NCBI GenBank assembly: GCA_900772775.1
Contig: CAAGRW010000150.1
Location: 1 to 5,365, forward strand
Direction of reading: 5' to 3'
DNA length: 5,365 nucleotides
Source: Candidatus Rifleibacteriota bacterium
Lineage (GTDB): Bacteria; Vulcanimicrobiota; Xenobia; Xenobiales; Xenobiaceae
In this document: positions 1-5,365 of the stretch, piece by piece
How the letters are laid out: the number at the start of each line of letters is the position of its first letter
Position numbering within the stretch: position 1 is the stretch's first letter
Translations under genes and position numbers: made by a program
Notes under the pieces: model-generated
The model's input: only the letters and a program-made list of their open reading frames with translations
Told to the model about the DNA's origin: nothing
Databases searched by the model: none

Positions 1-5
1 ACTTA

Positions 6-94
6 TAGCGGAATTTTTTCACCATATCGGTAGCGCAGGCCTCTGGCCGTTAGGCCAGTCAGCCGGAGCGTAGATATGGTAAAAAATGCAGCTA
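6..94. repeat. 89-nt imperfect palindrome (stem-loop) of unknown nature
   Basis: A nested inverted repeat is seen directly. TAGC at 6-9 pairs with GCTA at 91-94. Positions 13-28 pair with 73-87 over 15 bp with a single bulged C at 20; the core is ACCATATC against GATATGGT flanked by T6/A6. Short inner helices are possible at 34-36/68-70 and 38-40/62-64. The top is CTGGCC-GTTA-GGCCAG (43-58), a 6-bp stem with a tetraloop. The outer arms are AT-rich and the core is GC-rich, unlike the surrounding leader. It could be a miniature palindromic intergenic element, a bidirectional terminator for a gene left of the window, or a structured RNA. The U-run lies within the stem rather than after it, so it is not a textbook terminator. 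Confidence 0.6.
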
Positions 95-143
95 ACACAC
101 ATAGCTAACGGGCGGGCGGTGCACTATCAGCATCTCTAGGCTG

Positions 144-310
144 AAAAACTACGCAACCAAATACTACGCTGCGCTACATAGTTACACTCACTACATCTAG
201 CATTTTACGCTTGCATCATTACGTCCGTAGTTTTTAACCAACAGGCAGAGACAGTGGTGATTGAAGGCGCAGAACATTGGACGCTGCAAAAACTACGCAG
301 CAAAAACTAC
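144..310. repeat. Cluster of ACTACG-type short repeats
   Basis: The 11-mer AAAAACTACGC occurs at 144-154 and again at 288-298. Related copies are TACTACGC at 162-169 and AAAAACTAC at 302-310. An exact inverted copy of the first ten bases, CGTAGTTTTT, lies at 226-235. The inverted copy can therefore pair with either the 144-153 arm or the 288-297 arm, giving two mutually exclusive 10-bp helices with long loops. No protein is encoded here. The cluster may be a degenerate intergenic repeat, a set of regulator binding sites, or a switching leader RNA; the sequence alone does not decide between these. Confidence 0.5.
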
Positions 311-315
311 AAAGC
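288..315. repeat. 14-bp tandem direct repeat, two copies
   Basis: AAAAACTACGCAGC (288-301) is followed immediately by AAAAACTACAAAGC (302-315); 12 of 14 positions match. The first copy is preceded by GCTGC (283-287), which can close a 5-bp hairpin with GCAGC (297-301). CTGCAAAAA (284-292) is also complementary over 9 bp to TTTTTGCAG (329-337), so competing folds are possible. The repeat lies about 125 nt before the sdaA start and could be part of its control region. Confidence 0.5.
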
Positions 316-324
316 AGGAAGCTA

Positions 325-361
325 TTTTTTTTTGCAGTACCTATCAGAGGATTTTTATACA
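325..361 (+). promoter_or_regulatory. Weak candidate promoter for sdaA
   Basis: After a run of nine T (325-333), TTGCAG (332-337) could act as a poor -35 element, followed after 18 nt by TATACA (356-361) as a -10-like hexamer. Both match the sigma-70 consensus only partly. A transcript from here would have a leader of roughly 70 nt containing the two small hairpins before the gene. This is a guess from base composition and spacing; other start sites in the AT-rich leader are equally possible. Confidence 0.2.
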
Positions 362-376
362 ACAAGCCAATGGCAA

Positions 377-404
377 CGTCTATATCGTAAGACGCTGTTT
401 TTTT
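377..404 (+). terminator. Possible weak attenuator hairpin in the sdaA leader
   Basis: CGTCT (377-381) pairs with AGACG (390-394) around an 8-nt loop, and a run of seven T follows at 398-404. This is the arrangement of an intrinsic terminator, but the stem is only 5 bp and three bases separate it from the T-run, so it would be leaky at best. Its position 36 nt before the sdaA start would suit transcription attenuation. No known riboswitch core (for example the glycine riboswitch) is recognisable around it. Confidence 0.3.
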
Positions 405-408
405 GTGT

Positions 409-424
409 CCAAGTTTGAGCTTGG
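409..424 (+). other. Small hairpin just before the sdaA ribosome binding site
   Basis: CCAAG (409-413) and CTTGG (420-424) form a perfect 5-bp stem with the loop TTTGAG. It ends four bases before the AAGGA Shine-Dalgarno sequence. Such a hairpin could affect ribosome access or message stability, or it may be incidental. Confidence 0.3.
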
Positions 425-428
425 TTAG

Positions 429-433
429 AAGGA
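429..433 (+). promoter_or_regulatory. Shine-Dalgarno site of sdaA
   Basis: AAGGA lies 7 nt upstream of the ATG at 441, a good spacing. It supports that ATG as the start of the serine dehydratase gene. The N-terminal family motif begins within the first 20 residues, so little sequence could be missing. Confidence 0.8.
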
Positions 434-440
434 AGTATAC

Positions 441-1808
441 ATGTCTGACGCCCCCATTTTAACTACTTTGGAAGAATTGTATAAATTCGGCCCCGGCCCT
501 TCAAGTTCGCATACTATGGGCCCGATGTTGGCGGGGTACAACTTTTATCAATTGATGTCGAACCAAACGGAAGAGCTATTACAAAAAGCAGCCAAACTGG
601 AAGTAACTTTGCTGGGAAGTTTAAGTGCTACTGGCAAAGGTCACGGCACAGACAGAGCCGTTTTAGCTGGTGTTTTAGGTAAACAGCCAGAGAATTGCGA
701 TCCAGATTTTTTAGACGAGTTGGCCGAGAATCGTCACAAAAAATATGCCTTAGATTTAGGGCCTTTTCATACTTTTTTGGCTGTTGATGATATTATTTAC
801 GGAGCTACCGTAGGCAATTTTTACCATCCTAACACCATGCAAATAAAGCTATACGACTCCAATGGGCAAATATTGCTAGAGCGTGAGTATTATTCTGTAG
901 GCGGCGGTTTTATAGAGTGGAAAGGACATGAACCCGAGAAAAAACCTTTACCCCCCTACCCTTATACAACTTTCAAAGAGCTCAAAAGTTATGTAAATGA
1001 AGAGCGCTCACTTTTTGATGTCTTATTAGCTAACGAGATGGCTCTGACAGGCAAAAGCGAGCGTGAAGTCATGGAATTTACCGCTAAAGTCGTTCAAGTT
1101 ATGCAACGCGCAGCTATGAGCGGTATGCACAAAACGGGCAAACTTCCAGGTCCTTTAGGTTTGCAAAGTAAAGCTCGCCGCTTATTGGATAAATTTAAAA
1201 GCCGCTTAGAATTTTCCGCCGAAATGGCTATTACTGCTGTAGCAGCTGTAGCTATAGCTGTAAGCGAAGAAAACGCTCGTGGCCATGTCATTTGTACTGC
1301 TCCAACTGCCGGTTCGGCTGGAGTGATGGCCGGCGCTGTACAAGTTTTGCTTAATCGCAACGCTCACGATTTACGCCGCGTCTGTGAAAGCCTTATAGTG
1401 GCTGCAGCTATCGGATTTTTATGTAAAAGAAACGCTACAATTTCCGGCGCTGAAGGTGGTTGCCAAGCCGAAGTTGGCGTAGCTTCTGCTATGACGGCGG
1501 CTCTGTTGGTCAATTACCGAGGTGGTAAAGCCGAAATTATCGAAAACGCAGCCGAATCAGCCCTGGAGCAGCATTTAGGACTAACTTGCGATCCTGTAGG
1601 CGGCTATGTACAAATTCCTTGTATAGAGCGCAATGGTTTCGGCATTATCAAAGCTTGGACAGCCAGTAGTATAGCCCTAGATGAAGCGGCCAGCAGCCAT
1701 ATGGTCGACTTAGATAGTTGCATAGAAGCTATGAATTTAACGGCTAAAGAAATGTCCTCAAAATATAAAGAAACCGCTGAAGGCGGATTGGCCAAGGTAC
1801 TGTGCTAA
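441..1808 (+). CDS. sdaA: L-serine ammonia-lyase, single-chain iron-sulfur type (L-serine dehydratase)
   Basis: This 455-residue cytoplasmic enzyme deaminates L-serine to pyruvate and ammonia using a [4Fe-4S] cluster. The N-terminal part (about 1-155) is the beta-type domain, with GPGPSSSHTMGP at 17-28, GSLSATGKGHGTD at 59-71 and YYSVGGGF at 150-157. The catalytic alpha-type domain (about 185-455) has TAPTAGSAGV at 286-295 and SGAEGGCQAEVG at 335-346. Likely cluster cysteines are C341, C383 (LTCDPVGG) and C394 (IPCIERN). The final residue, C455, matches the C-terminal cysteine that occupies the cluster's fourth iron in the Legionella single-chain enzyme, where it acts as an intrinsic competitive inhibitor. 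Length is close to that of E. coli SdaA (about 454 residues). ATG is supported by AAGGA 7 nt upstream. Both domains are on one chain, unlike the split sdaAA/sdaAB form of many Firmicutes. No neighbouring serine transporter is visible. Family assignment is very secure; regulation is unknown beyond the structured leader. Confidence 0.96.
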   Translation: MSDAPILTTLEELYKFGPGPSSSHTMGPMLAGYNFYQLMSNQTEELLQKAAKLEVTLLGSLSATGKGHGTDRAVLAGVLGKQPENCDPDFLDELAENRHKKYALDLGPFHTFLAVDDIIYGATVGNFYHPNTMQIKLYDSNGQILLEREYYSVGGGFIEWKGHEPEKKPLPPYPYTTFKELKSYVNEERSLFDVLLANEMALTGKSEREVMEFTAKVVQVMQRAAMSGMHKTGKLPGPLGLQSKARRLLDKFKSRLEFSAEMAITAVAAVAIAVSEENARGHVICTAPTAGSAGVMAGAVQVLLNRNAHDLRRVCESLIVAAAIGFLCKRNATISGAEGGCQAEVGVASAMTAALLVNYRGGKAEIIENAAESALEQHLGLTCDPVGGYVQIPCIERNGFGIIKAWTASSIALDEAASSHMVDLDSCIEAMNLTAKEMSSKYKETAEGGLAKVLC

Positions 1809-1814
1809 TACGTT

Positions 1815-1860
1815 AAAAGGCTCTGCTTCAAATAAAAAATAAGAAGCAGAGCCTTTTTTT
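1815..1860. terminator. Intrinsic terminator in the convergent gap, probably bidirectional
   Basis: Positions 1815-1829 (AAAAGGCTCTGCTTC) are perfectly complementary to 1843-1857 over 15 bp, with a 13-nt A-rich loop. On the plus strand the stem ends in a run of seven T (1854-1860), a strong terminator 6 nt after the sdaA stop codon. On the minus strand the same hairpin ends in four T, so it can also stop transcription of the flavodiiron gene, whose stop codon lies 16 nt away on the other side. Confidence 0.9.
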
Positions 1861-1876
1861 CAACGATAGCTAAACT

Positions 1877-3082
1877 TTAAGCTTGCAAAGAAGCAGCGAT
1901 ATTGGCGGCCAATTGCTTGAGTTCTTCCACATTGTGATCATCGACCGCAGAAGCGAACTCTACAGAACCGATTAAACGCATATCGTTCATTTTTTCCATA
2001 AAGCTATTCATAATTTTAACAGACTGCGGAGCCCAAGAGCCGTTGCCTATTAAAGCCACATCTCTATTCTTGAGGCCGTGAGCTTGCAAGCTATGTAATA
2101 AATGAGCCATTTGCGGATACAAATCGTTCATATAAGTGGGCGCAGCAAACACTAAATGACTGCAGCGGAAGCTCTCAGCCACCAAATAAGCGCAATCGAC
2201 ATTGGACACATCATAAATGCAAATATTTTTGACTCCCAATTTGTCTAATTCAGCGCCCAAAATTTCGGCTGCGTTTTCTGTATGATGATACATAGAGCCA
2301 AAGGCGATCATGACGGCCTTATCTTCTGGAGTATAGGTAGCCCATTTAGTATATTTGTCTACAATGTAGGCAAAGTCTTCACGAAGAATTAAGCCATGCA
2401 ACGGACAGATAATTTTGAAGTCTAAACCGGAAGCAGCCTTTAAGAGTCTGGCAGCTTGCATACCATACTTACCGACAATATTTGTATAGTAACGACGGTA
2501 TTCGCCGATATTAGCTCTCATATCAGCATGATCATTAAAGATATTGCCATTTAAAGCGCCGAAGCTACCAAAAGCATCAGCGGAGAAGAGCACTTTATGA
2601 GTGGCGTCATAAGTAACCATAACTTCTGGCCAATGTACCATAGGCGCAAAGACAAACGTCAAAGAAGTTTTGCCTACTTGCAAAGTCTCTCCATTACCGA
2701 CCACGACAAAACGATCCGGCCAATTTTTGGCTTCGGGGAAGAACTGCTTTAAGAAAGTTAAAGTCTTGGCATTAACGACAATTTTAGCTTCAGGATACTT
2801 GGCAGCGACAGCAGCAATGCCGGCACAGTGGTCAGGCTCCATATGTTGGACGATTAAATAATTAAGTTTACGTCCACGCAAAACATATTCCAAATTTTCA
2901 AAATAACGAGTCAAAACGGCTTCATCGGCCGTATCCATCACGGCAGTTTCTTCGTCATCAATAAAATAAGAGTTATAAGAAACACCGAATTTCAAAGGGA
3001 AATGATTTTCAAAAAGGCTGATGCGCCTGTCATTGGCGCCAATCCAATAAATATTGTCAGTAACGTTAATTACGTTATGCAT
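1877..3082 (-). CDS. fprA: Class A flavodiiron protein (FprA/ROO family O2 or NO reductase)
   Basis: This 401-residue cytoplasmic protein belongs to the flavodiiron family, which reduces O2 to water and/or NO to N2O, usually with electrons from rubredoxin. The N-terminal metallo-beta-lactamase-like domain (about 1-250) carries the full diiron set: H80-x-E82-x-D84-H85, H150 (MVHWPEVM), bridging D169 (SADAFG) and H229 (CPLHG). The C-terminal flavodoxin-like domain (about 255-400) has an FMN phosphate-loop-like GSMYHHTEN at 262-270, then APTYMNDLYP (314-323) and GNGSWAP (346-352). Length is normal for class A, with no fused rubredoxin or flavin reductase domain and no signal peptide. ATG at 3080-3082 has a GAGGT Shine-Dalgarno 5 nt upstream. 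The gene follows ligA on the same strand after 63 nt, so it may be co-transcribed or have its own promoter in that gap. Preference for O2 or NO cannot be read from the sequence. The symbol is by family. Confidence 0.94.
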   Translation of the reverse strand: MHNVINVTDNIYWIGANDRRISLFENHFPLKFGVSYNSYFIDDEETAVMDTADEAVLTRYFENLEYVLRGRKLNYLIVQHMEPDHCAGIAAVAAKYPEAKIVVNAKTLTFLKQFFPEAKNWPDRFVVVGNGETLQVGKTSLTFVFAPMVHWPEVMVTYDATHKVLFSADAFGSFGALNGNIFNDHADMRANIGEYRRYYTNIVGKYGMQAARLLKAASGLDFKIICPLHGLILREDFAYIVDKYTKWATYTPEDKAVMIAFGSMYHHTENAAEILGAELDKLGVKNICIYDVSNVDCAYLVAESFRCSHLVFAAPTYMNDLYPQMAHLLHSLQAHGLKNRDVALIGNGSWAPQSVKIMNSFMEKMNDMRLIGSVEFASAVDDHNVEELKQLAANIAASLQA

Positions 3083-3087
3083 ATTTA

Positions 3088-3092
3088 ACCTC
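3088..3092 (-). promoter_or_regulatory. Shine-Dalgarno site of the flavodiiron gene
   Basis: Read on the minus strand, GAGGT (within AAAGAGGT) lies 5 nt before the ATG at 3082. It supports that start, which also begins directly with the conserved N-terminal strand of the lactamase-like domain. Confidence 0.7.
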
Positions 3093-3145
3093 TTTCCTGA
3101 TAGTTGATATACAAAAGCAAAAATTGACTTCCGACTGTTTGCTAC

Positions 3146-5365
3146 CTAAACGTTTTCGCCTTCTAAGCTGCCCTTGTCAATTAAAATCATCAGTTGTTGC
3201 TGATTGATAATAGTTACATTATGCTTGGCAGCAGCCGCCAATTTTGCAGCACCTGGCTTAGTACCTTCTACTAAATAGTCAGTATTTTTGCTGACACTGC
3301 TAGTAACTTTGGCACCATGACTGCGCAATAAAGCGTCGGCTCCATCACGGCTGAATCCATCCAAAGTTCCGGTAATTACCATGGTTAGGCCTTTAAGAGT
3401 TTGGGCTTTGCCTTCAGAAGCTGTATCCAAGAAATTTACTCCGGCTCGGCGCAACGCTTCAATATTGGCCAAATTGTCCTCTTGGCTGAAATATTCAACC
3501 AGAGATTTTTTTACAATCGGCCCTAATCCGGGCACGCCTTGCAAACCGTCCGGGCCTACTTTAGTTGCTTCAATAAGCTTATCTAAAGATTTAAAATGGC
3601 CGGCTAAAGCAATAGCAAATCTATCGCCAATACCTTCTATGCCAAGAGCACAAATTAAATTAGCTAAAGGCTGACGGCAACTCTCTTCGATTTGCTTCTT
3701 GATCTTTTTAGCATTTATCTGGCTGCCACAAGCTAAAGCCAGCACCTCTTCACTCAGTGAATATAATTCACCAATTGAACGCACTTTATGTTCACGTACC
3801 AAATTTTCGATAATTTTGCGTCCCAAGCCATCAATATTCATAGCTTTGCGCGAGCAAAAATATTCTAAATTGCCAATAACTCTCTCTGGACAATGCCTAT
3901 TGGGGCAACACAATTCTTTGACATTATTGTAATCATTTAATACAGTAATTTCACTGACGTCTAACTTTGTGCCACAACTGGGACATTTTTCGATAAGCCG
4001 AAGCCCTTGACCATGCAAAACTTTACTTATTTGCGGAATAATTGCCGCAGCCTTATAAATAGCCACAGTGTCGCCCACGCGCACACGGCGCACGTAACTA
4101 ATATTGTGCAAAGAAGCTCGGCTAACTGTAGAGCCATCTAAGCGCACCGGCTTAACAATTACTACAGGAGTAAGAGCACCAGTTCTGCCTACTTGATAGA
4201 TAATATCTTCCACTACTGTTTCAATTTCGCGAGGGGGAAACTTATAAGCTATAGCCCACTTGGGAGCGGTCGCTTCACGGCCAATCTTTTTCTGCCAAGA
4301 GAAATCGTCAACCTTGACTACGATACCATCAATATCAAAATCGATCAGCTCTTGAGTATTGCCTCCCCAATCTAGACAAAATTGAATAACTTCATCGATA
4401 TTATGATGATGAGCAATGGGATCGCCCTCTAAATTGGGTTGTAAACTGCGACAAACTTTAAAACCGGCTTTGTGTAAATAAGCTAAAGCCTGGCTTTGCG
4501 AATGCACTTCAGCAGGCGGGTTAATTAAAGTGTAAGCAAAAAAACTTAGACGACGCTCTTTAACAATTTTGGGATCAAGCTGGCGCAACGATCCTGAAGC
4601 CAAATTGCGCGGATTGGCTTTTTGCTTATCTTCTGGCAATTGAGCATTGATATCCCGAAATACAGAGCGACGCATATACACTTCGCCGCGCACCTCAAAA
4701 CGATCTGCAGGACAAAAATCAGGCAAAGTTTGCGGAATATCTTCTATTTGCCTCACATTTTCGGTAACATCTTCACCTACACTGCCATTGCCGCGCGTAG
4801 CTCCCAAAATCAATTGGCGATTTTCATAAATTAAACTCATGGATAAACCGTCAATTTTAAGCTCGGTAACGTAAGAGAGATCCCCATCTCCTACAGAATC
4901 GCGAATTTTTTTGTCAAATTCTTTAAGTTCCTCAATATTGAGAGCATTGTTTAGCGATAACATTTGCTCTTTATGCTCAACTTTAGGAAAACGATCTGAA
5001 GCTTGTCCTCCTATTTGCGAACTGGGAGAATCAGGACTAACTGATTTAGGGAAATGTTTTTCAAAGTAGAGCAAACAACGCTTCAGAACATCATAAAGAT
5101 GATCGTCAACTTGGCTGTCATCTTGGTTGTAATAGGCGTCATTATATCTATTGATTAGAGCACTCAAACTGCGCAGCAAAGTTGTAGGCTTAAAAGCACG
5201 GGCGTTATCCGGCTCTTCTTTAAATTTATTAAGTAAGGAAAAAACCGTGTCTAAATTTTTAAATTCATTTTCGTCAATGCCGTCGGGCAGCTCCTGCTTT
5301 TGAATCGGGGCGTCCCCGCGCACATGCTCCAAAAGAGAGAGCAGCGTGTCCTCAACGATTTCTTC
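3146..5365 (-). CDS. ligA: NAD-dependent DNA ligase LigA, 5' end outside the window, with N-terminal extension
   Basis: LigA seals nicks in DNA during replication and repair using NAD+. Residues are numbered from a TTG codon at 5330-5332. Domain Ia is at about 50-115 (Y67, D77, Y80, D81). The adenylation domain has catalytic K159 in ELKIDG, then ATRGNG (178-183), EVRGE (213-217), DGIVVKVD (335-342) and KWAIAYKFPP (358-367). An OB domain includes QVGRTGALTPV (380-390). A Cys4 zinc finger uses C450, C453, C476 and C481. Helix-hairpin-helix repeats span about 495-620, and a BRCT domain 645-722. All catalytic parts look intact. The frame has no stop up to the window edge (11 more codons beyond the TTG). 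That TTG has no Shine-Dalgarno, and no ATG occurs before M124, so the true start lies off the window. About 45-60 acidic, helical-looking residues precede domain Ia, where E. coli LigA has almost none. The flavodiiron gene lies 63 nt downstream. Confidence 0.96.
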   Translation of the reverse strand, partial: EEIVEDTLLSLLEHVRGDAPIQKQELPDGIDENEFKNLDTVFSLLNKFKEEPDNARAFKPTTLLRSLSALINRYNDAYYNQDDSQVDDHLYDVLKRCLLYFEKHFPKSVSPDSPSSQIGGQASDRFPKVEHKEQMLSLNNALNIEELKEFDKKIRDSVGDGDLSYVTELKIDGLSMSLIYENRQLILGATRGNGSVGEDVTENVRQIEDIPQTLPDFCPADRFEVRGEVYMRRSVFRDINAQLPEDKQKANPRNLASGSLRQLDPKIVKERRLSFFAYTLINPPAEVHSQSQALAYLHKAGFKVCRSLQPNLEGDPIAHHHNIDEVIQFCLDWGGNTQELIDFDIDGIVVKVDDFSWQKKIGREATAPKWAIAYKFPPREIETVVEDIIYQVGRTGALTPVVIVKPVRLDGSTVSRASLHNISYVRRVRVGDTVAIYKAAAIIPQISKVLHGQGLRLIEKCPSCGTKLDVSEITVLNDYNNVKELCCPNRHCPERVIGNLEYFCSRKAMNIDGLGRKIIENLVREHKVRSIGELYSLSEEVLALACGSQINAKKIKKQIEESCRQPLANLICALGIEGIGDRFAIALAGHFKSLDKLIEATKVGPDGLQGVPGLGPIVKKSLVEYFSQEDNLANIEALRRAGVNFLDTASEGKAQTLKGLTMVITGTLDGFSRDGADALLRSHGAKVTSSVSKNTDYLVEGTKPGAAKLAAAAKHNVTIINQQQLMILIDKGSLEGENV

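Noticed and set aside
49..55. GTTAGGC, resembling the R' core of an integron attC site
   Set aside because: No matching RYYYAAC partner lies at a suitable distance, and the heptamer overlaps the tetraloop of a larger palindrome. There is no integrase or cassette structure in the window.
110..119. GGGCGGGCGG as a possible G-quadruplex
   Set aside because: Only two runs of three G and one of two G are present, too few for an intramolecular quadruplex.
1..440. A CRISPR array or tRNA in the gene-free region
   Set aside because: The repeats are short, unequal in spacing and partly inverted, with no regular spacers; no cloverleaf or T-loop sequence was found.
1236..1262. GCTGTA repeated three times within sdaA
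   Set aside because: It encodes an Ala/Val-rich helix of the catalytic domain (residues 266-274) in frame and is adequately explained by codon choice.
1094..1360. 88-residue open frame on the minus strand inside sdaA
   Set aside because: It lies wholly within the strongly conserved catalytic domain of sdaA on the opposite strand, has no family resemblance, and is explained as a shadow frame. The same holds for 1604-1795.
2670..2861. 63-residue plus-strand open frame inside the flavodiiron gene
   Set aside because: It is antisense to the conserved diiron-site coding region, with no recognisable protein features.
3116..3143. AGCAAA/TTTGCT hairpin after ligA as a terminator
   Set aside because: The stem is only 6 AT-rich base pairs with a 16-nt loop, followed by just a short T stretch; too weak to call.
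3381..4834. Several 60- to 97-residue plus-strand open frames opposite ligA
   Set aside because: All are antisense to conserved LigA domains, overlap one another in part, and look like translated shadows.

Overview
The window holds three recognisable housekeeping or metabolic genes and one structured non-coding region. The genes suggest an anaerobic or microaerophilic bacterium. Two of the products are typical of oxygen-avoiding organisms: an iron-sulfur L-serine dehydratase and a class A flavodiiron protein. The DNA is moderately AT-rich, with good Shine-Dalgarno sites before both genes whose starts lie in the window. I cannot assign a phylum. The single-chain serine dehydratase differs from the two-subunit form usual in Firmicutes, but its sequence is also not close to the E. 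coli SdaA that I can compare from memory.

Layout. Positions 1-440 contain no credible gene. They hold an 89-nt imperfect palindrome (6-94), a cluster of short repeats built on ACTACG (144-310), and a leader with T-tracts and small hairpins that runs into sdaA. The L-serine ammonia-lyase gene (441-1808, +) follows. A 15-bp stem-loop with flanking T/A tracts (1815-1860) lies in the convergent gap and can terminate sdaA, and plausibly the opposing gene as well. On the minus strand, reading right to left, NAD-dependent DNA ligase ligA (3146 to beyond 5365) is followed after 63 nt by a flavodiiron protein gene, fprA-like (1877-3082).

How they may work together. SdaA deaminates serine to pyruvate with an oxygen-labile [4Fe-4S] cluster. 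The flavodiiron protein reduces O2 (or NO) and could help protect such enzymes, but the genes are convergent, so co-regulation is not implied. LigA is a replication and repair enzyme with no evident functional link, although it may share a transcript with the flavodiiron gene.

I see no clear novel defence or mobile system. The points that most deserve a second look are the long non-canonical N-terminal extension of LigA, which stays open through the window edge, and the palindrome and repeat cluster upstream of sdaA.
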